This document shows, piece after piece, positions 10,033 through 19,167 of a stretch of 64,000 nucleotides of DNA. The first letter of the stretch is position 1. Every line of letters starts with the position of its first letter. Source of the stretch: SZUA-37 sp964472525 (lineage in GTDB: Bacteria; Pseudomonadota; Gammaproteobacteria; UBA6429; Thiohalophilaceae); the NCBI GenBank assembly GCA_964472525.1, contig CAYYLL010000012.1:1-64000 (forward strand). The letters are read 5' to 3'. The notes under the pieces were generated by a model, which was not told the origin of the DNA, did not search any database, and was given only the letters and a program-made list of their open reading frames with translations. The translations under genes and the position numbers were made by a program.

Positions 10033-10353
10033 ATGGGCAACAGTGTTCTTTTATTACTCATTTTTTCATTTGTCGTTGCCAATATTCCCTGGTTAAGCGA
10101 ACGCTTCTTTATTATTTTTAATCCACCTTTTGGTGGAAAAAAGTGCATTTGGATGAGATTACTCGAATGGCTGGTTTTTGCCTGTTTTGCCGTGTTGTTT
10201 GCATGGGGGCTTGAGCAAAAAACAATCGGCACTGTTCACTCCCAGAGTTGGGAGTTTTACGCCATATTTTTGAGTTTATTTGTGGTATTTGCATTCCCAT
10301 CATTTATTTATCGACATCTGATCTTACATCTCCTACAACGTAAGTCTTTGTAA
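10033..10353 (+). CDS. DUF2818 family membrane protein
   Basis: A 106-residue protein with an N-terminal membrane helix, two further hydrophobic segments, and the family-like elements LSERFF, the centre QSWEFYAI and the end FAFPSFIYRHL. Proteins of this family commonly sit just after nuoN in beta- and gammaproteobacteria, which is also the position here. Its function is not established. Co-transcription with complex I suggests a link to the respiratory chain, but that is inference. The next 80 bases contain no clear terminator. Confidence 0.85.
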   Translation: MGNSVLLLLIFSFVVANIPWLSERFFIIFNPPFGGKKCIWMRLLEWLVFACFAVLFAWGLEQKTIGTVHSQSWEFYAIFLSLFVVFAFPSFIYRHLILHLLQRKSL

Positions 10354-10433
10354 AATAAACTGTTATATCATTTATTGCAGTTTGCACCACTAATAGTTTG
10401 ACTTGACACATAACTTCGCAAAAATCTGAAGAG

Positions 10434-12503
10434 TTGCTAAACTTGTTGCAAAATGCAATTAATAAAGTTACTTATTCGATGCCACTACGTTTAAAATTTT
10501 TCCTCGTCTTTTCCTTACTAACAAGTATTCCCTTACTTATTTTGTTGTTTGGCGTGGTCGAACGTATGGAAGTTGAAATTACGCAACGTACCGAATCTGA
10601 ACTGCAAACCACGCTCGACAAAATGGCAGGTGAAGTGGAGTTGATCCTTAATAGCCAAAAGTCCATTGCAAATGGTTTAGCTCGTGTGCCTGCCGTACGT
10701 GAGTTTGCAGCCAGTCATTCTTTAGAGGAGTATCAAGAAAACCCTAATTTGTATAAACAACGTGCAGAAGTATTAGAGCAGTTCTTTATCAATTACCAAC
10801 ATTCGGTTACCAGTATTCAAGCTCTTCGATTCCTTGATAGCAGCGGCAAAACGTTGGTTAAAGTGAAAGAAGGTAAGCCTATTGCGGCAAAACTTTTTGA
10901 TAAAAAATCTAAACATATGTATGTGGCAAATCAGGCTTCAAGGCCATTTTTCCAGAATGCCTTAAAAGGTGATCAGAAAGTTGTAATGTCCAATTTTGAA
11001 CTTGGGCAAGTGATGCCGGGTGCTGACTTTTGCCCGGCAATGGTTCGTTATTCGGTTCCTATTAAAGATGAGCTTGATCAGGTGGAGGGCGTGTTAGTTG
11101 TTAACATGTGGGGGCAACGTGTGGACAAAACGATGGAAGCCGCATTGGGTGGTTACCCGGGGAATGCTTATATCGTTGAAGTGAGTGATGACCCTCAACG
11201 TGATGGTATTTATTTATACAATAAGGATCCTGCAAAACGATTTGCAAATCAGGTCGGTAGTGGTTATCGTTTATCAACCGAACTCACCCCGGCCGAATGG
11301 AACAATGTACGTAATTCTAATGTATATGATTCACTGTATAAAAATGACGGCCGGATGTTCTTTTTTCGAAAAGTTAAACCCTACCCTAAAAAAGATACAC
11401 AATGGTTGATCGTTATTGAAGTTGCAACCGATTTTGTTTTAGCACCAATTAAAAATATGCGTGAGTCAATCTGGATGTTACTTGCCTTGTTGCTCGTGAT
11501 TAGTCTGGCTTTTGCTGTGTGGGCTGCATTCCAACTTGCAAAACCAGTGCAATTACTAGCTAGTATTATTACGCGTTACGCCGATGGTGAACATTCGATT
11601 CGCTATGATGCCAATGCGAAAGATGAAATAGGATTTGCAGGACGTGCTTTTAATTATTTGGTCTCCTGTTTGGAAAAAGCGGAAGATGAGCGAGATAAAG
11701 CTGAACGTGCCGTTTGCCAGTCTGAACGTCTTGCTTCTATAGGGCAGTTGGCGGCGGGTATTGGGCATGAAATTAATAATCCGTTAATGAATATCACATC
11801 ACTTGCTAGTCTGGTTGAAGATGAAATAAAGGATAAAAGTCCTCAAGCGGCAAGTGATTTAAAATTATTGCAAACCGAAGTAAAACGCTGTGCCAATATT
11901 GTGCAGGGTATCCTCAACTTTGCTAAAGAAAATGAACCTCAATTTAAAGAGTTCGATATGAGTGGGCTGGTTAATGAAACATTATCATTACTGCATCATC
12001 GAATTGAAACAGCACAAATTCATTTAGTGACACAAGTTCATTCACCTTTAAACATGGTGGGTGATCCTAATATGTTACAACAGGTTTTAGTGAATATTAT
12101 TTTAAATGCAATACAGGCATCGCCCGAAGAATGTAATATTTTTATTTCAGGTTCAATCAATAATGAATTTGTTCTTATTGAAGTACTGGATAATGGTAAA
12201 GGTATTGATAATAATCATGTATCAAAAATATTTGATCCGTTTTTTACAACCAAGCAGGAAGGTGAAGGTACTGGACTTGGGCTATCAGTCAGTTACGGTA
12301 TTGTTAAACGCCATGGCGGTACGATTAATATTGAAAAGGTCGTTCCAACTGGGGTGAAGGTGAGTATTGTTCTACCGATTAAAGCATGTAATCAAAATAA
12401 AAGTAAGGTTAAAACTCCAATTCATCCGACTCAAGAAGGTCGGTCAATTGCGACGCATATCGCTGACGTAAAGAACAAAGCAGGGGCAGTCTATGTCAAA
12501 TAA
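10434..12503 (+). CDS. Membrane sensor histidine kinase with extracytoplasmic dCache-like domain
   Basis: A 689-residue sensor. A first membrane helix near residues 20-40 is followed by a large periplasmic region of about 300 residues that looks like a double-Cache ligand-binding domain. Then come a second helix (MLLALLLVISLAFAVWAAF), a HAMP linker, a DHp domain with phospho-acceptor His near 445 (GIGHEINNPLMNI), and an ATPase domain with NIILNAIQAS, DNGKGID and GEGTGLGLS. No ATG lies near the front. TTG at 10434 directly abuts GAAGAG; TTG at 10443 has better spacing and may be the true start. The gene overlaps the regulator gene by 11 bases, so they are a cognate pair. The ligand is unknown. 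Confidence 0.9.
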   Translation: MLNLLQNAINKVTYSMPLRLKFFLVFSLLTSIPLLILLFGVVERMEVEITQRTESELQTTLDKMAGEVELILNSQKSIANGLARVPAVREFAASHSLEEYQENPNLYKQRAEVLEQFFINYQHSVTSIQALRFLDSSGKTLVKVKEGKPIAAKLFDKKSKHMYVANQASRPFFQNALKGDQKVVMSNFELGQVMPGADFCPAMVRYSVPIKDELDQVEGVLVVNMWGQRVDKTMEAALGGYPGNAYIVEVSDDPQRDGIYLYNKDPAKRFANQVGSGYRLSTELTPAEWNNVRNSNVYDSLYKNDGRMFFFRKVKPYPKKDTQWLIVIEVATDFVLAPIKNMRESIWMLLALLLVISLAFAVWAAFQLAKPVQLLASIITRYADGEHSIRYDANAKDEIGFAGRAFNYLVSCLEKAEDERDKAERAVCQSERLASIGQLAAGIGHEINNPLMNITSLASLVEDEIKDKSPQAASDLKLLQTEVKRCANIVQGILNFAKENEPQFKEFDMSGLVNETLSLLHHRIETAQIHLVTQVHSPLNMVGDPNMLQQVLVNIILNAIQASPEECNIFISGSINNEFVLIEVLDNGKGIDNNHVSKIFDPFFTTKQEGEGTGLGLSVSYGIVKRHGGTINIEKVVPTGVKVSIVLPIKACNQNKSKVKTPIHPTQEGRSIATHIADVKNKAGAVYVK

Positions 12504-13860
12504 GCCATTAAGAGTCATGTTTGTTGATGATGATGTTATTACCGGTAAGGTAATGAAACGTAATTGTGATAATACTGGTTATGCTTGTCAGGTATTTACC
12601 GATGCAGAGAGCTGCCTGAATAAATTTGCACAAGTGGGCGCCGATTTGGTGATCACTGATCTGCGAATGCCTGGTATGACAGGGTTTGATTTACTCAGTG
12701 AGTTACGTCAAATTGATGCTGATATTCCAGTACTCGTAATGACCGGATATTCATCTGTTGAAAATGCAGTTGAAGCGATGAAACGTGGAGCGAGTGATTT
12801 TATTAAAAAACCATTCGACTTTAATGAACTGCAGTTAATGATTGAACGTAGCATGAAAGCGGCACAGATTAATAATGAGAATAAATTATTAAAACGTCGT
12901 TTAGGTTCTAGGCGTAATCGGTTTGGATTAATTGGCGACACGCAAGCAATGAAAAGCCTGTTTGATACGATTGACAAGCTCACCGATGTGGACTGTTGTG
13001 CTGTTATTTTAGGCGAACCTGGCACCGGCAAAGAACAGGTTGCCAGGGCTTTACATGAACATAGTCCACGTAAAACCGGAGCATTTGTAAGTGTGGATTG
13101 TAGCCAAATAAATGAAACTGTTTTTCATCGACAAATATTTGGCCATGTTCAGCATGGCGTTAATGATGCCACCTTGAATATGAAAGGTTTGGTAGAACAA
13201 GCGAATGGTGGTACCTTATTTTTGGATGATATTGGGAACCTTTCTGAAGATACACAAGTTAAACTGTTGCGAGTACTCGACGATAAATATATCCAACGTG
13301 TTGGTAGTACCACCCAAATTCCTATTGATATTCGTGTTATTTCGGCTAGTCATGATGATATCGATTTGCTTGTGCAGCAAGGAAAAATAAGAACAGATTT
13401 TTACAGTCGTTTAAGTGTTGTTAGCGTGATGGTGCCATCATTAGATGAACGTCGTGATGATATACCTGCTTTAGTTGAATCATTTGTGCTTGAGTTTGCC
13501 GAGCGTTATAACCGTAAAGTACAGGGTTATGACAGCGTTTCATTGCATCGCCTTTGTCAAGCAAACTGGAGCGGGAACGTACGCGCATTACGTAATGCCG
13601 TTGAGCGTAGTATTATTTTAGCTGATGGGCCAATACTAAAATGGCAATCGGATGCAGACACGCTACCTGAGGATAATGGTATCTTGCAGTTCTCAAGTGA
13701 TGAGTTTGTGTCACTCGTTGAGCTTGAATATGAATACATTAGCCATGTTTTAAATTGTTTTAAGGGCAAAAAAACCAAGGTTGCTAAAATCCTTGGGATT
13801 GATAAAACCACGCTATGGCGGAAGCTAAGACGCTATGATAATAGTGATGAGCACATCTAA
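12493..13860 (+). CDS. NtrC-type response regulator with degenerate sigma54-contact loop
   Basis: A 455-residue regulator in three parts. The receiver domain has the acidic pocket D12-D14 and phospho-acceptor D56 (VITDLRMPGM). The AAA+ domain has a Walker A GEPGTGKE near residue 174 and Walker B GGTLFLDDIG. A Fis-type helix-turn-helix lies at the C-terminus (KVAKILGIDKTTLWRKLRRY). Where sigma54 activators carry GAFTGA, this protein reads FGHVQHGVNDA at residues 216-226, so the loop that contacts sigma54 is not conserved. The Walker B Glu is also Asp. It may therefore act without sigma54, or be regulatory only. Partner of the upstream kinase. Confidence 0.9.
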   Translation: MSNKPLRVMFVDDDVITGKVMKRNCDNTGYACQVFTDAESCLNKFAQVGADLVITDLRMPGMTGFDLLSELRQIDADIPVLVMTGYSSVENAVEAMKRGASDFIKKPFDFNELQLMIERSMKAAQINNENKLLKRRLGSRRNRFGLIGDTQAMKSLFDTIDKLTDVDCCAVILGEPGTGKEQVARALHEHSPRKTGAFVSVDCSQINETVFHRQIFGHVQHGVNDATLNMKGLVEQANGGTLFLDDIGNLSEDTQVKLLRVLDDKYIQRVGSTTQIPIDIRVISASHDDIDLLVQQGKIRTDFYSRLSVVSVMVPSLDERRDDIPALVESFVLEFAERYNRKVQGYDSVSLHRLCQANWSGNVRALRNAVERSIILADGPILKWQSDADTLPEDNGILQFSSDEFVSLVELEYEYISHVLNCFKGKKTKVAKILGIDKTTLWRKLRRYDNSDEHI

Positions 13861-14016
13861 TTCATTAAATGCTAATAAACTTAAGTGTGCATTTTGCATC
13901 GCTTATACGATTAGGATTAACTAAAGATTTCAAGCACTTATCTTTATAGGGGGTAGTGCATGGAAATACATGGACAAACTTGTTTACATCATGGATAGAT
14001 TTTTGTTGTAATTAAC

Positions 14017-14033
14017 GTGTTAGTCAATAACAC
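14017..14033. promoter_or_regulatory. Inverted repeat, possible operator before the DsrE-like gene
   Basis: GTGTTA-gtcaa-TAACAC is a perfect 6-bp inverted repeat 39 bases upstream of the start at 14072. It could be an operator or a 5'-UTR hairpin. No convincing -35/-10 pair or sigma54 site could be assigned in the 211-base gap 13861-14071. A strong ribosome-binding site, GAGAGGAG, lies just before the ATG. Confidence 0.3.
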
Positions 14034-14071
14034 AAAATTAAATAGGTTGTAAAACCTGAGAGGAGAATTAA

Positions 14072-14539
14072 ATGAAATTATCAATAACTAAAGCACTGGT
14101 TCTTGCGGCTGCATTAATCGGTTTATCTGTATCAGCGGTTCAAGCAGGTAATGCTAAAAATGGCTATAACAAACAAAAAGTTGTTTATCACGTTAACAAT
14201 ATTCATACAGCAACAGGTGCATTACGTAATGTTAAAAATCACTTAAATGCTGTTGGTGATAAAAACCTTGATATTATTGTTGTTACACACAGCAGTGGCG
14301 CTTTTGCCTTAGTTGATGGCTCTATGGGCAAGAAAAATAAGAAAGGTAAAGTTTATAACTTTACTGATACGATTGCTGCTCTTGCTAACCGTGGTGTTCG
14401 CTTTCAAATTTGTGCAAACACTATTCGTGGTAAGCATATCAATAAAAATAAAATCAACGAAAATGCAGAAATTGTACCTTCAGGTGTAGCACAAATTGCT
14501 GATCTTGAACAAAAAGGTTACCTGTATATTAAACCTTAA
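14072..14539 (+). CDS. Secreted DsrE/DsrF-like family protein
   Basis: A 155-residue protein with a clear Sec signal peptide (cleavage probably after VQAG/VQA near residue 25). The mature part of about 130 residues has the DsrE-like pattern: VVYHVNN at the first strand, LRNVKNHLNAVG, DIIVVTHSSG, then GVRFQICANTI with the single conserved Cys, and VPSGVAQIADLEQKGYLYIKP at the end. Cytoplasmic DsrE-type proteins relay sulfur on a Cys; this one would work in the periplasm. It has its own leader and terminator and converges on soxYZ, suggesting a role in periplasmic sulfur chemistry (inference). Confidence 0.85.
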   Translation: MKLSITKALVLAAALIGLSVSAVQAGNAKNGYNKQKVVYHVNNIHTATGALRNVKNHLNAVGDKNLDIIVVTHSSGAFALVDGSMGKKNKKGKVYNFTDTIAALANRGVRFQICANTIRGKHINKNKINENAEIVPSGVAQIADLEQKGYLYIKP

Positions 14540-14564
14540 TCGGGTTTAATTTTGTAGGATATTA

Positions 14565-14591
14565 AACGAGTGCTATCGCACTCGTTTTTTT
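14565..14591 (+). terminator. Rho-independent terminator of the DsrE-like gene
   Basis: Perfect 9-bp stem AACGAGTGC / GCACTCGTT with a TATC loop, followed by seven T residues, 25 bases after the stop codon. Confidence 0.9.
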
Positions 14592-14627
14592 AGGCCTAAA
14601 TTTTTTACTAGAGAATTCAGTGTATAA

Positions 14628-14655
14628 AAAAACACGCCGATAATAGCGTGTTTTT
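14628..14655. terminator. Bidirectional terminator between the DsrE-like gene and soxZ
   Basis: AAAAACACGC / GCGTGTTTTT form a 10-bp stem around an 8-base loop. The A-tract on one side and T-tract on the other allow termination in either direction. It lies 20 bases beyond the soxZ stop, so it is most likely the soxYZ terminator. Confidence 0.8.
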
Positions 14656-14675
14656 ATGGGGGAGGGAGGTTGGTT

Positions 14676-14993
14676 TTAACTAATTTTAATTTCTTTCCCG
14701 CCTTTGTCTCCAGTGTTATCGACCCATGAAATTTTTAATGTGTCACCCTTCTTCGCACCACTGAATCTGAATGAAATAAAAGGGTTTTTGGAAACGCCCG
14801 GCCCCCAGTAGCATGTTAAAACAAGTTGTCCATTATGCTCACATTTTACTTCGGTGATATAGTGTGCAGGAATCTTTTTCCCCGTTGCTTTATCTTTGCG
14901 TAGACCTGTTTCCATTGGATGGAAGATAATTGCTTTAACGGTTGCTTTATTGTCTTTAACCCAAGCACGTATTTTCATTTTCTTTTTAGCCAT
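14676..14993 (-). CDS. soxZ: Sulfur-oxidation carrier subunit SoxZ
   Basis: A 105-residue immunoglobulin-fold protein, partner of SoxY in the heterodimer that carries sulfur intermediates during periplasmic thiosulfate oxidation. Family features are the start KKMKIRAW, IFHPMETGLRKD near residue 25, HYITEV near residue 43, NPFISFRFSGAKKGD near residue 70, and the final W.D..GD. There is no signal peptide; SoxZ normally leaves the cell folded with SoxY. It follows soxY by 53 bases. No soxAX, soxB or soxCD is present in the window. Confidence 0.95.
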   Translation of the reverse strand: MAKKKMKIRAWVKDNKATVKAIIFHPMETGLRKDKATGKKIPAHYITEVKCEHNGQLVLTCYWGPGVSKNPFISFRFSGAKKGDTLKISWVDNTGDKGGKEIKIS

Positions 14994-15046
14994 AATCTTT
15001 TCCTATATTTCCTAAATAGTATTAGCCGTTTATTGATATGTGCGAA

Positions 15047-15517
15047 TTAACCGCCACAACCGCCTAGGGTTACTTTTACGGCTTTTTTAGCTTTGTATGT
15101 TTTGCCACCTGCTTTTATATAAACCAAAATATCAGATGTTTTTGCCATTTTAAGTCGAGTTGTTACAAATCCATCTGTATTGGCAGCAAGGTCATAGCTT
15201 GCGGATAATGGTGATGGGTTAACGGGTACAAAAAGACTAATTGATTCAGTATTTGGGATTTTTGATTTGACAGTGACAGAAACAACGGCACCATTTTCTG
15301 CAATATCCGGTGCTTCAACAACAATGTCTTTGCTGTCAGAGGCCTTAGTGCTTCCAATGATAGCGTTTATTGCCGCATCAACTTTTTTAGCTTTAAATGC
15401 TTTGGTCGGCCATGCAGCTAAAACAGTTGAAGGGGTTAGAAGCCCTGCGCTAGCGGCAACGGCGACTGTCCCTGCAGCCATAGTGGCTGATAAAAAGGTT
15501 CGACGCTGTGTATTCAT
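15047..15517 (-). CDS. soxY: Sulfur-carrier protein SoxY
   Basis: A 156-residue periplasmic protein that holds thiosulfate-derived sulfur on a C-terminal Cys. The N-terminus NTQRRTFLSATMAAG is a Tat signal with the twin arginine. The C-terminus ends in the swinging-arm motif VTLGGCGG with the carrier Cys two residues from the end, diagnostic for SoxY. A strong GAGGAG ribosome-binding site precedes the start on the reverse strand. In an operon with soxZ. The 265-base gap upstream (15518-15782) is AT-rich and shows no promoter I would defend. Confidence 0.96.
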   Translation of the reverse strand: MNTQRRTFLSATMAAGTVAVAASAGLLTPSTVLAAWPTKAFKAKKVDAAINAIIGSTKASDSKDIVVEAPDIAENGAVVSVTVKSKIPNTESISLFVPVNPSPLSASYDLAANTDGFVTTRLKMAKTSDILVYIKAGGKTYKAKKAVKVTLGGCGG

Positions 15518-15782
15518 AAATTATACTCCTCTACGCGAATAGTCACGGGTTGTAATTATATTTTGATATTGCACTTTATCATATCGGCTGAAAAACGCAG
15601 TTCTTTAATGAGTTGCTTGAATTTTAAGCCTAATTTATTTGCAAAATGCACTATTTATTCTGTTATCGCGCTTTAGTCCTGTTTTCTTCCTTTTTGTTCG
15701 CTGAAAATATAAATAAAAGCTAAATTAATCATAAAACTACTTGTCAATTTTTCGACACATCGATACAATGCGCTCCTTCTGA

Positions 15783-15859
<77 letters not shown>

Positions 15860-15869
15860 AATTAAAGTT

Positions 15870-15910
15870 AGGGTTTTCAGTAGGTTATAACTTATTGGAA
15901 ACCCTTTTTT
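15870..15910 (+). terminator. Terminator after the initiator tRNA
   Basis: AGGGTTTTC pairs with GGAAACCCT (one G:T pair) around an 18-base inner part that can partly pair, followed by a run of six T. It ends the tRNA transcript. Confidence 0.8.
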
Positions 15911-16045
15911 ATTTTAGTATTTCCTAATTGTGGCAAATTTGAGCCTTTTAGCTTATATCCTTTTACATTCCCGAGTCACGCAAGCTTATTTGTAAAAGCT
16001 GTTTTTAGCTTTGTAACCACCCCTTCAATGACCAATTATTTCTAA

Positions 16046-16080
16046 AGCCTAATGTTGTATTGCCGACAGGTGATTAGGCT
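16046..16080. repeat. 8-bp inverted repeat in the gap before the split sensor kinase
   Basis: AGCCTAAT (16046-16053) and ATTAGGCT (16073-16080) are exact inverted copies 19 bases apart. They lie in the 300-base gap between the tRNA and the kinase start at 16161. TTGCCG lies between them, but no good -10 follows. Possible operator; otherwise the gap 15911-16160 shows nothing recognisable. Confidence 0.3.
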
Positions 16081-16160
16081 ACTACTTATATTTAACGATT
16101 CGGTGAGTATTTTATTGTCGTGCTAAGACGATAAAATCATATGATGGGGATCTGAGCTTT

Positions 16161-18639
16161 GTGAACAGCAAGAAAAATCCTATAAAAAACAGCGTATTCT
16201 TTCGTTTAAATGTATTTACAATTTTAACGCTTGTTATTCTGGTCATTTTCACCATTAGTGTGACAAAAATAATTGTTAGGCCGCAACTGGAATCCCGCTT
16301 TCGCAATATGGCAAGTCAAGCAGGAGATACGATTCTTGCGGACTTCACTACCGATCTCTATAAGGCTAAAACATTATCTAGAGTTATTGCTAACTGGTCG
16401 GAGAAGGCAGAGCCGATCACTTCTTTATATAAGCGCACTTTACCAATACTGATTGATTTAAAATCGGAAGAAGATTTTATTGCCGGTGGGGGTATTTGGC
16501 CAGAGCCATATGCTTTTGACAAAAATGCTGCGCGTCGTAGTTTTTTCTGGGGACGAAACAAGTCAGGTATTTTAGAATACTTTGATGATTATAATAAAAT
16601 GGAAGGGACCGGATATCACCATGAGGAATGGTATGTACCCGTAAGATTGTTGCCAAAGAATACGGTTTATTGGTCACAAGCATATACTGATCCTTATACC
16701 CTACAATCCATGGTTACGTGCAGTACCCCAATCTACATTAAGAATAAATTTTTTGGTGTTGCAACAATTGATATTAAACTAGATGGCTTACAGAAGAATA
16801 TCCAACAAGTTGTCTCTGAATTTCATGGCTATGGATTTGTTTTAGACCGATTCAATCAAGTAGTTTTTTATTCACGAGAAATAAAGTTACCTAAGAGTAA
16901 AATATTTTATGGATATGATGGCATTTTGGAAGTGAGTGCCAGCTATAAGCCAGTTATGGATAAGATTTTAAGCTTAGAAACATCATCAGAACAATTCAAA
17001 AAAAACCAGAAAGTTCTTATTAATAAGAATAAGGCTTATTTTTTGAAAAATCTAAATGGGTTATCAGAGAAGAATATAAACTTACTGTCTTTTGATATGG
17101 CCAATAAGATTTTATTGGAAGCAGGCACCAGAAATAAATTAATTGATCAAATTGAAATTAAAGATGACCCTATTTTAGATGGAGGCTCAACAGCACTTGT
17201 TTTTTATATGCCGGAAACAAACTGGAAACTAATACTATTTTTACCTCAACGTCCTACTGAACTTGCTGTTTCTGAAATTACTAAAGATATAAGCTGGTTT
17301 CAATCTATTGCCATTACTTTAATGTTTTTAAGTGGTGTCTGGTTAATGTATCTGCTAATAGTAAAGCCTTTAAAACAAATGATATCCCAGCTAAAGAATA
17401 GTGTCATTGAAAAAGAGGGCGATTTAAGCTTGTTGACAGTAAAAGGTAAAAGGTAAAGGGGAAATTGCTGAGCTAGTAACGGCTTTTAATAAGAAAACAG
17501 TCAAATTATCAACGGTATTAAAGGAAGTACGAAAACTAGAAGAAGAAAAAAGTAAACGCTTACTTGATTTTACTCAGTCAATCAATGATGCAATTATTGT
17601 AATCAATGATGAAGGGAAAATTGTATTTTGGAATAAATCAGCAAATAAAATATTTGGTTATTCAGTTGGTGAAATTTTATATGAAAACATACGATGTATT
17701 ATTCCAGAAAAATTTCATGCCACTCATGATGCCGAATTAAGAAAAGCTGTGTTGTCAGGTAAAGTAAAAAATGAATATGCTATTCGTGAGTTGCCAGCCG
17801 TTACTAAAAAAGGTAAACATTTATTGGTAGAGTTAACCTTGTCAGTATCTATTTCTAATGGTGAACAATTATTTACAGCAATTTTACGAGATATTACTGA
17901 ACGTAAAAAGGTGGAAAATGACCTTAAAAAAGCCAATCAGAGTAAGTCTGAATTTTTATCTAATATGTCTCATGAATTAAGAACACCCATGCATGCTATT
18001 TTAAGTTATTCAAATTTTGGTCTTAAGCGTATCGATCTGGCAACACGTGAAAAATTATCAAATTATTTTCAGCGGATTAATGTTAGTGGTAAGCGGTTAT
18101 TGCTTTTGTTAAATGATTTACTAGATATGTCAAAATTAGAAGCGGGAAAAATGAAGTTAACAATCACAATCAGTAGTCTTTATTCATTGATTGAATCCTG
18201 TGTTGTTGAAGTTCAAGCCCTAGCGGAAACAAAAGAAATACATATACAGATCAGTAATAATGCAAAACAAGATAATGTAGAGATGGATCATGCTCGAATA
18301 AGCCAAGTTATTATTAATTTATTATCCAATGCCATTAAATTTACATTGAAAAGCTCTTGCATTAAAGTCGTGTTAGATGACAGTGAAATTAATAACAATA
18401 AAGCTATTTTACTTTCACTAGAAGATCAGGGGCATGGTATACCTGAGAATGAATTAAAAACTATTTTTGATAAATTCATTCAAAGTAGTCAAACGAATAC
18501 GGGAGCGGGTGGTACCGGTTTAGGTTTGGCTATTTGTAAAGAAATTGTAGAGATTCATCATGGGGAAGTATGGGCAGAAAACTCTTATAATGGGGGAGCT
18601 ATTTTTTACATGTTGTTACCCCTAAAATATCACAAATAA
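16161..18639 (+). pseudogene. Sensor histidine kinase split by a +1 frameshift
   Basis: Two open frames together make one kinase. The first (GTG 16161 to stop 17456) has a membrane helix, a periplasmic Cache-like domain of about 340 residues, a second helix near 17300-17370 and the start of HAMP. The second frame is open from 17443 to 18639. It gives the rest of HAMP (GKGEIAELVTAFN), a PAS domain (about 17580-17900), DHp with FLSNMSHELRTPMHAIL and an ATPase domain with NLLSNAIKF, DQGHGIP and GGTGLGLA. The frames overlap only at 17443-17456, inside a 7-base duplication, so this is probably a recent or reversible lesion. It could also be a sequencing error. Repaired, the protein would be about 824 residues. 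Confidence 0.85.
17441..17454 (+). repeat. 7-bp tandem duplication causing the kinase frameshift
   Basis: AAAAGGT occurs twice in direct succession (17441-17447 and 17448-17454), followed by the similar AAAGGGG. Removing one copy restores the HAMP reading V-K-G-K-G-E-I and joins the two halves of the kinase in frame. The unit length of 7 means each gain or loss changes the frame. Confidence 0.85.
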
Positions 18640-18705
18640 AATATTGATTTTTCGTTCAATGATTTGGTAATCTATTGTTTTAAAATTAAATTTTGTGGTT
18701 TTAGT

Positions 18706-19080
18706 ATGGTAAAGCCTAATTTATTCTCAATTATTGAATCACCTCTGCATCCTAAATGGACAGAAATTTATAATAATAAAAGTATCAATGAAATCCAGTT
18801 TAATTCAATGCGTAAAGCGTTAGTGGCTTTAAAGAAAACACCACCTGATTTTATCGTAGCTGAGTTTTTTTATGGTTATGGCAATAATTATGCGGGAATC
18901 AATATTAGCAACCTAGATGTACTGTTGTATAGCTTACAAAAATATGTGCCGGCTGCAAAAGTGATTGTTCTGGTAGATAAAAAAGAACGAAAATATGTCG
19001 ACAAGTTAAATGAAATTTTGCCTTTATATGCCATTTTGTCATTTCCAATTAATGCACATGATATTAATACATTATTATGA
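18706..19080 (+). CDS. Small receiver-like protein without the phospho-acceptor Asp
   Basis: A 124-residue cytoplasmic protein of unknown function. The order of strands and helices resembles a CheY-type receiver: PPDFIVAEFFYGYG in place of the third-strand/Asp segment, AKVIVLVDKKERKYVDKL as a fourth strand and helix, and YAILSFPINAHDINTLL at the end. The position where receivers have Asp reads Glu (VAEFF). ATG 18706 gives a compact start; an upstream TTG at 18664 adds 14 hydrophobic residues with no ribosome site. It follows the split kinase by 66 bases and may be its partner. The fold assignment is my inference. Confidence 0.65.
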   Translation: MVKPNLFSIIESPLHPKWTEIYNNKSINEIQFNSMRKALVALKKTPPDFIVAEFFYGYGNNYAGINISNLDVLLYSLQKYVPAAKVIVLVDKKERKYVDKLNEILPLYAILSFPINAHDINTLL

Positions 19081-19167
19081 TGAGTGCTTGCGACTATGCT
19101 ATGATTAATGTATATATTTTAATTAATATGAACGACTTACAGTCAGTACACCCGAGATCGAGCAAGA

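Noticed and set aside
13861..14071. Sigma54 promoter before the DsrE-like gene
   Set aside because: GTGCATTTTGCA looks similar at first sight but lacks the GG and the correct spacing.
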